Source: DASYML01 sp036399835 (lineage in GTDB: Bacteria; Acidobacteriota; Blastocatellia; Pyrinomonadales; Pyrinomonadaceae). Taken from it: DNA of 21,908 nucleotides. The stretch is from the NCBI GenBank assembly GCA_036399835.1, contig DASWMI010000184.1:1-21908 (forward strand), read 5' to 3'. This document shows positions 7,322-14,666 of the stretch, piece by piece. The first letter of the stretch is position 1. Each line of letters starts with the position of its first letter. A program made the position numbers and the translations under genes. Under the pieces are notes generated by a model, which worked only from the letters and a program-made list of their open reading frames with translations, made no database searches and was not told where the DNA came from.

Positions 7322-7451
7322 CATCTGGGGAATCCTTGATGAGACCGTAGCACTTGAGCTTGATATAGCCGCACACAGATTCATTGAACTAACAGAGCCG
7401 AGTCAAATCGAAAAGGTAGCAAGTGCGATTTTCGGAAAGAGTGAAGAGTAA
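7314..7451 (+). CDS. Putative second tail chaperone reading frame (gpT-like)
   Basis: 45 residues if it starts at the TTG at 7314, whose sequence TTGAGTGA overlaps the stop of the previous gene; AGGGAG lies four bases before it. An in-frame ATG at 7281 is an alternative. The protein is acidic and helical (ALELDIAAHRFIELTEPSQI). It ends five bases before the tape measure ATG. In many phages this frame is reached by programmed frameshifting from the upstream chaperone gene. Here that would need a +1 or -2 shift, and I see no classic slippery heptamer in the overlap. Re-initiation at the TTG is therefore at least as likely. Confidence 0.55.
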   Translation: MSDIWGILDETVALELDIAAHRFIELTEPSQIEKVASAIFGKSEE

Positions 7452-7456
7452 AGCCG

Positions 7457-10400
7457 ATGTCTCAAAATCTTGAATTGACGCTTAAAGTGCGGGGCGATTC
7501 GTCAGACGCGAAGGCTGACATTGCGAGCTTGCGTCAAGCCTATAGCACGGAGATCAACAACATTGTCAGGCTAGTTCCGGGCGGCGGCTTTCTAGGCTCT
7601 ATTAGTAATGAAGTGTCCCGATTGACTCAATCACTACAGGGCAACTCGGAATCCATTCAGAGGGTTAAAGACAGGCTCAAAGGATTAGAAGACCAAGCGG
7701 GGAGAGTTAGAGATAGATTCCACGATTTCAACGAAGCCCTAAAAATCAACTTCGGCGGACAACTGGATACTAACTTTCTCAAACAGTTTCGAGCAGCCGA
7801 AGACTATGCCAAGCGCGTCGAGCTTTTACAGTCAAAAGGTTTTAGCTCTGACCACATGGCAAAGGTGGAGCGGGCGGCTTTCCAGTTTGCCAAGCTAGAG
7901 CGCGACGGCGGCGCGGCGCTCTCTGCTATTGAGAAAAAGAGCAAGGATGCCGCAACCGAACTAGCAAATTTGCAGCAATCTTCGGGAGCGTTAGCCGCCT
8001 TCGGAGGTCCGGCGGGGATTGCGGTAGCCGCACTCATCGCTGTCGGCGTGGCGGCTGTCGGCGTTGGCGTTGGTGTTCTACGGATGACCGAAAGGGTATC
8101 AGAGGCGGCGGGGAAGTTTTGGGACTTACATCAACGTGCTAATGTCAACGTCGAAACTCTGTCCGCGCTTGATGTAGCTCTCAGGCGTAGCGGTAAGAGT
8201 ATTGAAGATGCCCAATTCCCGCTCAGCACTTTCCAGCAAACTATGGGCAAGGTCGAGAGCGGGAATAAAAGGGCCGTCGCCACGTTTGATAATCTCGGCA
8301 TCACTTCTAAAACTCTTGACGGCGCTCTTAATCAAGCATTCGCCTCGCTCTCGAAAATGCCCGAAGGCGTTAATCAATTTAATCGTGCCGTTGACTTATT
8401 CGGCAAGCGTGGCGCTCCTGTCATGCTTGGCGCACTAAAGGAAGCGGGCGGGGATTTTAAGAAATTCCAGCAAGACTTAAAGGACTCTGGCTTCCTGATT
8501 GACAGCACAACAGCGCAGATGGCAGACCGCTTCGGAGACCTTGAAGACAAGATAAAGATGTGCCTAGAGGGTGCAGAGCGCCAGATGGCCTCTCGCTTCC
8601 TGCCCGCAATGATCGTAGCCTTTGAGGGTGTTGACAGCGTACTCGAAAAGAATAAAGGAAGCTGGCGAACGTGGGGAGATGTTATCGCAGATGAAATTAG
8701 CGGGTTATACGCGCTCGCATTGGCTGCTAAAAAGACGGTTGACCAGCAGGGAGTGTTAGCGATTCTCTCTCCTGCCGCCGCCATACTGGGAATTATCGGC
8801 AACTTTGACGAAGCGGCCAGTGAAGCAGCGATGGCCCGCGCTAAAGTGATGATGGATGCTGATGCGGAAGTCGCAAAGGCCAGAAAGGGCGGCAGGGATA
8901 AAGCTTCGGGCAGCGATGAGAGCGGCGCAGACAAGGCGGCTCAGGAACGTATTAGACAATTAGAACAGCAAGGCAAGGCCGTTGACCGCGAATACAAAAA
9001 GCAGATAGATGACGCAAAGAGGGATTTAGACCAATACAACACAAGTTTGGAAGAAGGCACGGAGCGCATCATTGAATCTGAAAAGAAGCGGGCGAGTGAG
9101 CGAATAGCAATCCTTGAGCAACAACGCGCTACAGCCAAAAAACAGAGCGAGAAAGATAAATACGCAAACGAGATTAAGAGCGTAGAGGATGAGCGCGATA
9201 AGAACATTCAGAGTGCGCAAGACAATCGCAATCGTAAAGAGGTTGATGCGCTAACAGCACATCAAGAAAACCTCTTGGCGATTATTGATAACTATGCCAA
9301 GCGACAAGCCGACACCTACGGGCGCTTGGCAGAAATCGGAGCTATCACCTTTGAAGAAGCCGAGAGAAAGATATTAGAGGTCCAAACATCTGCCTTTAAC
9401 AGTAGACTTGACGCTCTCATTGCCGAAGAACGCGAGATGCTGGAAAAAGTCGGCGTGCAGTTTGATGAGTTCGGCCAAGCCGTCGCGGGAACAGGGGATT
9501 TTTCCAAGCTCAACCTAGAGAAGTTCAACGCCATCGGAGACAGAATAGCCGCTCTGCAAAACAGGCAAGCCGAAGCGCAGGAAGAGGCTGAGCGAAAAAT
9601 TGATGCGGGCCACGACAAGGATATAGAGAAAGAGCGAAAATTTAGAGAGAGCCTGCAAGCGATAGACGAAGAATACAATCAAGGGAAACTGAATTTAGAG
9701 CAACAGGCTCTTAATGAATTAGTGCGGGAGGCTGAGCGGCATGGCGATATGTCGCTCGGTCTTCAGCGTTACGTAATCGCAGAGCGTGCGCGGCTTGATA
9801 TGGAAGAAGAGGACGCACGCCATAAGCGCATACTTGCTGATATAGATGAGCAGGAGCGCTCGCTTAAACTACTGGCGAAGACCGCAGCAAAGAAGCTAGA
9901 AATTGAGCGAGAGTATAACAGGCTGCGCGAGCAGGAAAATGACCGACACGATAAAGCAAGAGAAAGAAGGCAGAGAGAAGGTGACGAAGATTCGGAAGAT
10001 ACTACCCTTATAGGAACACTCAGGAAGCTAGGGGAAGACATACCCAAACTCTCACCGGAGCAGTTTGGGCTTATGGCCCTCAAGGATGCATTCGATCAGG
10101 TTAAGCAGGCCGCGCTTGAGTCTATTGATGCCTTCATTCTGTACGGAGATACGGCGGGGCTGGCATTCAAGAAAGCTCTCGTAATGTTTGTTGCGGATTT
10201 ATCAAAAGAGGCATTCTTGCAAGCGTTGAGAGAGGCCGCGCTTGCTGCGTCATCATTTGCGGCGGGCGACTTCGGCGGCGCAGCGCGTCATACGGCTGCG
10301 GCGTTAGCGTGGGGCGCTGTCTCGGCAGGGATTGCTATAGGCGGTCGTAAGATTGCTGGCGACTCATTCAAAAGCCAGCAATCTGCGGCGGGCGGCGGCT

Positions 10401-10741
10401 CTTATTCGGGCGGCAGCAGCGAGCAACCGCAAGAGCAGAGATTCAACTACGGCGGCGCAACTTTCGTATCATCAACCGTTGCGGGCGAAGGCTCGCGTAA
10501 TACTGGCGTGTTCGGGAGGATGGCAGAGCGCATCATTGAAAGCAATGAGCGGGTAGTGAGAAGCAACTACGCAGTAGCTCAGGATGTGGCTGCGCTAAAA
10601 CAACATATTGGCAGTATTCCGGGTGGAGACCTTATCAGAGCCAACCCTTATGCTGTTGGTGATAGCTTACAAGAGGCTATCCAATCTTCGCACGGTATCA
10701 GGCGAGACATAACTTCGCTAGGCAGTACGGGCGTGGCTTAG
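7457..10741 (+). CDS. Phage tail tape measure protein
   Basis: 1094 residues, by far the longest protein in the window. The start (MSQNLELTLKVRGDSSDAKADI) is of the kind common in tape measure proteins: a short beta segment then helices. A strongly hydrophobic Gly/Ala/Val segment lies at about residues 184-208 (AVAALIAVGVAAVGVGVGVL). A long charged coiled-coil runs from about 490 to 880 (many EER/KKR/DEE repeats). A second apolar stretch at about 925-1000 (ALAASSFAAGDFGG, GAVSAGIAIGG) precedes a Gly/Ser-rich end. The protein sets tail length and is ejected ahead of DNA; at about 0.15 nm per residue it would correspond to a tail near 160 nm. No downstream distal-tail or tip genes follow. Instead the next gene is convergent, so the tail module is truncated here. 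Confidence 0.88.
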   Translation: MSQNLELTLKVRGDSSDAKADIASLRQAYSTEINNIVRLVPGGGFLGSISNEVSRLTQSLQGNSESIQRVKDRLKGLEDQAGRVRDRFHDFNEALKINFGGQLDTNFLKQFRAAEDYAKRVELLQSKGFSSDHMAKVERAAFQFAKLERDGGAALSAIEKKSKDAATELANLQQSSGALAAFGGPAGIAVAALIAVGVAAVGVGVGVLRMTERVSEAAGKFWDLHQRANVNVETLSALDVALRRSGKSIEDAQFPLSTFQQTMGKVESGNKRAVATFDNLGITSKTLDGALNQAFASLSKMPEGVNQFNRAVDLFGKRGAPVMLGALKEAGGDFKKFQQDLKDSGFLIDSTTAQMADRFGDLEDKIKMCLEGAERQMASRFLPAMIVAFEGVDSVLEKNKGSWRTWGDVIADEISGLYALALAAKKTVDQQGVLAILSPAAAILGIIGNFDEAASEAAMARAKVMMDADAEVAKARKGGRDKASGSDESGADKAAQERIRQLEQQGKAVDREYKKQIDDAKRDLDQYNTSLEEGTERIIESEKKRASERIAILEQQRATAKKQSEKDKYANEIKSVEDERDKNIQSAQDNRNRKEVDALTAHQENLLAIIDNYAKRQADTYGRLAEIGAITFEEAERKILEVQTSAFNSRLDALIAEEREMLEKVGVQFDEFGQAVAGTGDFSKLNLEKFNAIGDRIAALQNRQAEAQEEAERKIDAGHDKDIEKERKFRESLQAIDEEYNQGKLNLEQQALNELVREAERHGDMSLGLQRYVIAERARLDMEEEDARHKRILADIDEQERSLKLLAKTAAKKLEIEREYNRLREQENDRHDKARERRQREGDEDSEDTTLIGTLRKLGEDIPKLSPEQFGLMALKDAFDQVKQAALESIDAFILYGDTAGLAFKKALVMFVADLSKEAFLQALREAALAASSFAAGDFGGAARHTAAALAWGAVSAGIAIGGRKIAGDSFKSQQSAAGGGSYSGGSSEQPQEQRFNYGGATFVSSTVAGEGSRNTGVFGRMAERIIESNERVVRSNYAVAQDVAALKQHIGSIPGGDLIRANPYAVGDSLQEAIQSSHGIRRDITSLGSTGVA

Positions 10742-10749
10742 GCTGTGTG

Positions 10750-11301
10750 TTATGGATTCATCCGGCTTGCAAAGTCCCTTAATGCCTCAAGGTGGTCTTG
10801 GGCAAGGCTGAAATCGAAACGACCAAGTTTCATTTGAACGCTCTTTGAGTTAATGATTTTAAGGAAATCAGCAAGCGGCAAGGGTACGGAAAGCCGTTCC
10901 GACACGCTTTCAACGTAAGGCCCGGAATTAAGCCGCGCATTAACCAGCGCAGCGTCATCATAAAGGAATCGCTGTCCGTCCGCTATGATGGCAAGTTCCC
11001 TGTTATTAAGAAAGGCCCACTCCCGCGATGTGGAAGAAAAAGAGAGCGTTATACTATCAGGCTTTGAAGGGGTTTGACCCTGATAGTAGTAGGTTGCTGA
11101 GATGTCTATCGCGCCAAGTTTCTTGTTGGTCACGCTAAGATATTTGACGCGCACGCGGGTTTCATCTTTGAACTTGTCATACTTGGTTTCAATCGGCTTA
11201 TGGTGTTTATACTTTCCGCGTGCGGGTATGTCATCCCCTTGAGCATTGGCGAGGCTGAGACTGATAAGACAGATGAATAAAGCGGGCAGTATTTTTTTCA
11301 T
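10750..11301 (-). CDS. Secreted protein, paralogue of the one at 14667
   Basis: Starts at the ATG at 11301, with AAGGA eight bases upstream; an in-frame ATG at 11322 would put seven charged residues ahead of the signal. Signal peptide: MKKILPALFICLISLSLANA, cleavage near AQG. The mature part (about 160 residues) follows the pattern YDKFKDETRVRVKYLSV, WAFLNNRELAIIADGQ, GPYVESVSERLSVPLP, ending LEALRDFASRMNP. The gene at 14667 shows the same pattern (YD..KD.T.VR, W.F....L...ADG, G.Y.ES, LP...F..I, LR.F..RM.P), so the two belong to one family. Function unknown; no enzymatic motif seen. It converges on the tape measure gene with only eight bases between stops. Confidence 0.75.
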   Translation of the reverse strand: MKKILPALFICLISLSLANAQGDDIPARGKYKHHKPIETKYDKFKDETRVRVKYLSVTNKKLGAIDISATYYYQGQTPSKPDSITLSFSSTSREWAFLNNRELAIIADGQRFLYDDAALVNARLNSGPYVESVSERLSVPLPLADFLKIINSKSVQMKLGRFDFSLAQDHLEALRDFASRMNP

Positions 11302-11484
11302 GGCGATTTCCTTCCGGCGCATAGGGTGTCACAGTCGGATACGGAAGACAATGGCAGGGGCAAGCATTTTGAAACCCCTATAACGGCAGGGCCGGAATGA
11401 GAGACTTTGATAGATTTTGAGAGACGATAGCTCGAATGTTCGCCCCTAAGAAGCGGGGCAAGTAAAAAGGTGTAGCACAAAGCG

Positions 11485-11808
11485 ATGGCGTGGGAAAACA
11501 GAAACGGGCGCGAGTATTACTACCGCAAAGAGCGGTCAGGCGATACCGTGCGCTCTGTTTATGTCGGGGCTGGCCCTGCGGCATCACTGGCCGCAAGCAT
11601 GGACCAGAGAGAGCAGGCCACGCGAAAGAAAGAGCGTACACAGATACAGCTAGAGCGGGCAAAGGCGGCGCGTGAAGAGGCGCATCTTGACGAGATAGAC
11701 CAGCGTGTTAAGGCTCTCACGGCTTCAATTCTTGAGGCTGCGGGTTTCCATCAGCACAAAAGACAGTGGAGGAAAAAGCGAGATGTCAAAGAAGGTCGTT
11801 CCGATTAG
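11485..11808 (+). CDS. MAWE-type hypothetical protein of mobile elements
   Basis: 107 residues starting MAWENRNGREYYYRKERSG, followed by VRSVYVGAGPAA and then a long Gln/Glu/Arg/Lys helix (QATRKKERTQIQLERAKA). From memory, proteins with this start (MAWE.R...YYY....G.V...Y.G.G) are uncharacterised and widespread in soil bacteria, usually beside genes like the next two here. No catalytic motif is visible; the basic beta-hairpin-like N-terminus plus a coiled coil would suit a nucleic-acid-binding or structural role, which is inference. Its end overlaps the next gene's start by 26 bases in another frame, so they are likely co-translated. The ribosome-binding site is weak (AAGGTG 12 or so bases upstream). 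Confidence 0.7.
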   Translation: MAWENRNGREYYYRKERSGDTVRSVYVGAGPAASLAASMDQREQATRKKERTQIQLERAKAAREEAHLDEIDQRVKALTASILEAAGFHQHKRQWRKKRDVKEGRSD

Positions 11809-12334
11809 AGGCGAGACGGAGCAGGGAGAACTAATAGAGATTGCGCGCCGCACGGCTGAGTGTATGGCTAAGGACTGGCCCTCTGAGGATTCGCGCAAGT
11901 GGTATCTTGAGCGGCTACAGGCCAACTCCGAAGAGTGGCGCACGCTAGGCGATATGATAGCCAAAGCGCAGGATGATGCGGTCTGCGCTAAGACTTATCT
12001 AGGCTTCGCGGGGCATGAGTCCGTGAAGCAGGGCGCGGAAATTCTCAGGGCTGATTTAGGCTACGAACACTCATCGCCCGTCGAGAGTCTTTTAATTGAC
12101 CATGCCGTGCTGAGTTATGTCCGTCTGGGTCTTGCCGAAGTCAAATACTCATGGGTCATGCGACGCTCGCATAGGTTCGATGAGGGCGCATTTAATGAGA
12201 TGAAACTGACGCAGGCGCAGCGTCGGTTTACTCGCTCTATTGAATCATTGGCCCGCGTTCGCCGGATGCTCTCACAGGTCCGCACGCCCGTTGCTGTCGA
12301 GGGCGGGCCGCTACGTGCTATTGCAAAGGGGTAA
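11783..12334 (+). CDS. Hypothetical protein, first of two tandem paralogues
   Basis: 183 residues from the ATG at 11783 (GGAGG ten bases before it). N-terminal MSKKVVPIRGETEQGELIEI, a middle EEWRTLGDMIAKAQDDAV, then the family core SPVESLLIDHAVLSYVRLGL, YSWVM and KLTQAQRRFTRSIESLARVR (about residues 95-165). The next gene repeats this core: RLERLLIQHVAQCWLRLNIM, YTLAV, RLTEAQKRYARASESLARVR. All-helical and charged, no enzymatic motif; function unknown. Position directly after the MAWE gene with overlap suggests one operon. I recognise the combination as recurring in mobile or accessory regions but cannot name a database family. Confidence 0.72.
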   Translation: MSKKVVPIRGETEQGELIEIARRTAECMAKDWPSEDSRKWYLERLQANSEEWRTLGDMIAKAQDDAVCAKTYLGFAGHESVKQGAEILRADLGYEHSSPVESLLIDHAVLSYVRLGLAEVKYSWVMRRSHRFDEGAFNEMKLTQAQRRFTRSIESLARVRRMLSQVRTPVAVEGGPLRAIAKG

Positions 12335-12338
12335 GAAT

Positions 12339-12437
12339 ATGGCGTTACCTGAAAGCGAAATAGAACACCGCAAAACTGACTCAGCACAGCGATATGGAGT
12401 TGTGGCGGCGCGTTGCTGGTCCGGGCGGGGTAGCTGA
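12339..12437 (+). CDS. Possible displaced N-terminus of the second paralogue
   Basis: A 32-codon reading frame from ATG at 12339 (MALPESEIEHRKTDSAQRYG...) to TGA at 12437, with AAAGGGGTAAGAAT before the start. It is four bases after the previous stop and has the better ribosome-binding site, whereas the larger frame at 12394 has none. The first paralogue has about 45 residues ahead of the matching core, so this short frame may be the original start of the second paralogue, separated from it by a +1 (or -2) shift. Confidence 0.35.
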   Translation: MALPESEIEHRKTDSAQRYGVVAARCWSGRGS

Positions 12438-12744
12438 AAACGCTACGCTGGAATTGAGCCGGATAACTACTGAGGCGCTAAAAGCCACATGGCGACATCA
12501 CCTTGAGGCTATCCGACAGGAGCTAGGAATAGAGAAAGCCACGCGCCTTGAGCGGCTTCTAATTCAGCACGTCGCGCAATGCTGGCTGCGTCTCAACATA
12601 ATGGAGCTTGAATACACTCTGGCTGTCGGCGGACAACACAGAATCACAGAGGGTTTGTACTACGAAAAGAGACTGACGGAAGCGCAAAAGCGGTATGCGC
12701 GGGCTTCCGAGTCGTTAGCCAGAGTGCGGCGGCTTTCCAGGTGA
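12394..12744 (+). CDS. Hypothetical protein, second tandem paralogue (possibly 5' frameshifted)
   Basis: 116 residues. MELWRRVAGPGGVAENATLE lines up with EEWRTLGDMIAKAQDDAV of the preceding gene. The core RLERLLIQHVAQCWLRLNIM, YTLAVGGQHRITEGLYYE and RLTEAQKRYARASESLARVR lines up with its second half. It therefore lacks about 45 N-terminal residues compared with its neighbour and has no ribosome-binding site at the ATG. A well-led short frame starts 55 bases upstream in another phase. Either the gene is a naturally short family member translated by coupling, or it is frameshifted. Function unknown; helical, mixed charge. Confidence 0.62.
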   Translation: MELWRRVAGPGGVAENATLELSRITTEALKATWRHHLEAIRQELGIEKATRLERLLIQHVAQCWLRLNIMELEYTLAVGGQHRITEGLYYEKRLTEAQKRYARASESLARVRRLSR

Positions 12745-12753
12745 AACCTTCGG

Positions 12754-12767
12754 ATGTTTTAAAACAT
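12754..12767. promoter_or_regulatory. 14-bp perfect palindrome after the paralogue pair
   Basis: ATGTTTTAAAACAT is its own reverse complement. Another small hairpin (CATGC/GCATG, 12775-12791) follows. Together they lie between the paralogue pair and the HTH gene and may act as operator or transcription end; no T-run is present. Confidence 0.4.
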
Positions 12768-12834
12768 GGAAAAACATGCCCGTCGAGCATGACTACCTAA
12801 GAAAACTTTAGATTTCAAGCTCTAAGAGACGCCA

Positions 12835-12901
12835 ATAAGTGTGCAAGTAATGTCCCAAAATGTGACAAGATTCTAGGACGGATTCAACGATAAGTGTGCA
12901 A
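12835..12901. repeat. Direct repeat ATAAGTGTGCAA upstream of the HTH gene
   Basis: The 12-mer ATAAGTGTGCAA occurs exactly at 12835-12846 and 12890-12901, 55 bases apart start to start, the second copy ending 17 bases before the HTH gene's ATG. Placement suggests binding sites for that HTH protein or a DNA-binding partner (autoregulation), which is inference. Confidence 0.55.
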
Positions 12902-12918
12902 CACGCGAGAGAGAATAG

Positions 12919-13236
12919 ATGTCTTGGACACCTAAAACCTTTGATGAGGCAATCAAGAGAGCGGCAGGGCGCAGGGCTTATAACCGAAAGCGCAGACTTG
13001 AGCGCGAGGCCCGCATAGCTCGCATACTCCGATTGCTTGATAGTGAAGAGTTGACGGGTAGAGAGTTGGCCGTTTTGATGGAGGTACACGAAGCGACTAT
13101 CAGCCGCGATCTTCGGTTTATCAAGCGACTCAGGCGAAACTTCCGGCGCATGGTTGCGCCCTTTGATGTCCAGATGAAGGCTCATCATTTCCGATGGCTT
13201 GAGGGCGGAAGCTACAAACTGAGTTTTACGGGCTAG
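12919..13236 (+). CDS. Small helix-turn-helix protein
   Basis: 105 residues, very basic. Residues about 33-70 (ARILRLLDSEELTGRELAVL, MEVHEATISRDLRFIKRLRR) form a helix-turn-helix of the 'divide and bind' type seen in DeoR/LysR-like wings and in primase or plasmid regulators. The second helix, VHEATISRDLRFI, is the likely recognition helix. The N-terminus FDEAIKRAAGRRAYNRKRRL is rich in Arg/Lys. Probably a DNA-binding regulator of the surrounding mobile cluster; the repeated 12-mers just upstream are candidate operators. The ATG has GAGAGAGAA upstream as a weak ribosome-binding site. It faces the DUF2335-like operon convergently across a hairpin. Confidence 0.68.
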   Translation: MSWTPKTFDEAIKRAAGRRAYNRKRRLEREARIARILRLLDSEELTGRELAVLMEVHEATISRDLRFIKRLRRNFRRMVAPFDVQMKAHHFRWLEGGSYKLSFTG

Positions 13237-13400
13237 GTTTTTGGGTAAATAAACCAATGCCGCGCCGTTTGATTTTTTGAAAAATAAATCAATCCTGAGT
13301 GGCGAATTTAGGCCACATAAAAAGAAGGCCATCGCCTTGCCTCTCTCCCGAAAGCGTCTCATCCTAATATTTAGATAAAGACCCGAAGACACTTGGAAGG

Positions 13401-13438
13401 GATGAAATAATAGACAAACAACGAGCTATTGTTTCATC
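13401..13438. terminator. Hairpin between convergent genes
   Basis: GATGAAATAATAG (13401-13413) pairs with CTATTGTTTCATC (13426-13438), 12 Watson-Crick pairs and one wobble, loop of 12. It lies in the gap between the convergent HTH gene and the membrane-protein operon, where a shared transcription stop is expected. No T-run follows, so intrinsic termination would be weak. Confidence 0.4.
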
Positions 13439-13475
13439 TTGAAAAGCGTTGAGTCGTGTAGGCGCGATAACTGGT

Positions 13476-13928
13476 TTATTCTTTATCCCTGTCTTGGTAG
13501 GCTTTTAAGCCATAACCACCTGCCATGCCAGCTAAAAAGGGAAGGATGAGTTTTAGAACTTCCTTGTAAAGCTCCCTATCGGTATTCACTAAAAAGACTG
13601 TCATTCCAGCAAGGAAGATTAGCACTATAACGGTATAAACAAGGCTATACTTACGAGTTGATACCCCTTCATCATAATCTCTTTGGCTATCCTTGTCGGC
13701 TTGATCCAGTATCTTATCTATATGACTTTCATTTATTTTCTTGTATATAGGATTAAAGACGGGAACAGAACCGGAGAAAAGCGAAAAGGATTCAACTACC
13801 TTTTTCACTTCGGGTGGGAGTTTTTCCAAGACCTCTGGCTCTATAGGAACATCTCGCCGCACATCTTTCTTGTCTTCGGCTTCTCTCTTTTCAGGCAGAG
13901 CGGCTTCCTGACCCTCCTCTTTGCTCAT
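13476..13928 (-). CDS. DUF2335-like two-helix membrane protein
   Basis: 150 residues. The N-terminal half is charged and Pro/Glu-rich (PIEPEVLEKLPPEVKKVVES). It then has a segment IYKKINESHIDKILDQADKD, QRDY that resembles the DUF2335 pattern of a residue run before HR...E and two membrane helices. Transmembrane segments are at about 96-117 (YSLVYTVIVLIFLAGMTVFL) and 122-142 (LILPFLAGMAGGYGLKAY). The C-terminus is short and charged. DUF2335 proteins are small inner-membrane proteins of unknown role, common in accessory regions. It overlaps the upstream gene by four bases (ATGA), so the two are translationally coupled. The family assignment is by memory of the pattern, moderate confidence. Confidence 0.65.
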   Translation of the reverse strand: MSKEEGQEAALPEKREAEDKKDVRRDVPIEPEVLEKLPPEVKKVVESFSLFSGSVPVFNPIYKKINESHIDKILDQADKDSQRDYDEGVSTRKYSLVYTVIVLIFLAGMTVFLVNTDRELYKEVLKLILPFLAGMAGGYGLKAYQDRDKE

Positions 13929-14185
13929 GCCAACGCCTCAAGAAGATTATGGGGAGACAGCTTTTCGCACAGAGTTTCGTCTAATTTGCGGGTAATTTTA
14001 TTCTCTATTGTGCCTTGAATATAAAGTGAGATCGCAAGGCGGATTAGGTCCTGGTAAGCCTCTTCACCAACCACGCCGTTTTCATGGAGAGAGTTAATGT
14101 TTTTAACTATATCCAGAAGTTCTTTAGGGCGATCTCTAGTGTCTGCCGCAAAGTAAAAAGCACACTTGTCACACACATGCCTCAT
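13925..14185 (-). CDS. Hypothetical protein upstream of and coupled to DUF2335-like gene
   Basis: 86 residues from the ATG at 14185 (GGGA seven bases before it); in-frame ATGs at 14224 and 14257 would lengthen it with an unusual N-terminus. Near the start is a CxxC (MRHVCDKCAFYFAADTRDRP), suggesting a metal knuckle but with no second pair visible apart from one further Cys near the end (TLCEKL). The rest is helical (ELLDIVKNINSLHENGVVGE; LIRLAISLYIQGTIE). Function unknown. Its stop overlaps the next gene's ATG, so the pair forms a two-gene operon. Interaction with the membrane protein is likely but unproven. Confidence 0.6.
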   Translation of the reverse strand: MRHVCDKCAFYFAADTRDRPKELLDIVKNINSLHENGVVGEEAYQDLIRLAISLYIQGTIENKITRKLDETLCEKLSPHNLLEALA

Positions 14186-14345
14186 GTTTGTTCCCAAGAG
14201 CTTCCTTTTTTCAAAGCGGTGCATAGCAACCCATCCCGTAGAAAATAAAAGCCGCATCCGACCAGGGTATACGGCTGACCCTCTTATTCAAATACCTAAG
14301 AGAGCTAAACAAATCAACTTATTAAATCATGGATATTACAACCTG

Positions 14346-14370
14346 ACCCTTGCAACAATATTGCAAGGGT
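14346..14370. promoter_or_regulatory. Hairpin/palindrome ACCCTTGCAA-caata-TTGCAAGGGT
   Basis: A 10-bp perfect stem with a five-base loop. It lies upstream of the minus-strand two-gene operon and just before a small plus-strand frame at 14381. It holds AAGGG (14365-14369), the only ribosome-binding-like sequence before that frame. It could be an operator for the operon or a structure that hides the start of the small frame. Confidence 0.45.
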
Positions 14371-14380
14371 AACTAATTGT

Positions 14381-14524
14381 ATGAACATTAGCGAAACAAA
14401 GTCAATGGATAAAGTGGTCCAATTACCAGGCTCAGGGTACTGGGTCTGGGTTACGTTTGGGAGCGAGCGAAGTGTATCACCAAAGGCTCTGGGTAAATAT
14501 CGAAGTAGCATTATACCGTCTTAA
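14381..14524 (+). CDS. Possible small protein of 47 residues
   Basis: ATG to TAA gives MNISETKSMDKVVQLPGSGY...VSPKALGKYRSSI. The frame is intact, uses ordinary codons and has a plausible soluble beta pattern (YWVWVTFG). AAGGG 11 bases upstream is a distant ribosome-binding site and is inside the hairpin at 14346-14370. It sits alone between divergent genes. No family recognised; a chance frame cannot be excluded. Confidence 0.35.
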   Translation: MNISETKSMDKVVQLPGSGYWVWVTFGSERSVSPKALGKYRSSIIPS

Positions 14525-14666
14525 ACTTCGCGCGAGAATCGCCCTAGAACTACTTGGCCTATGTGCGACTTTTCGCCTCTAATCTCAAGCCTGAGACGGC
14601 AAAGCTCGCCAGTGGCATAGGCTAGAAGGGCCGTGATAGCATTCCCGCCTGAAGGGAGACTTCACG

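Noticed and set aside
8374..8934. Serine/alanine-rich minus-strand frames within the tape measure gene
   Set aside because: Mirror of the Ala/Gln/Glu-rich coding strand; no start signals.
12808..13392. 194-codon minus-strand frame covering the HTH gene
   Set aside because: Antisense to the HTH gene, covers its upstream repeats, and shows no family-like pattern.
13440..13455. GTTGAGT as an attC end
   Set aside because: No RYYYAAC partner upstream; the nearby hairpin has a different structure.
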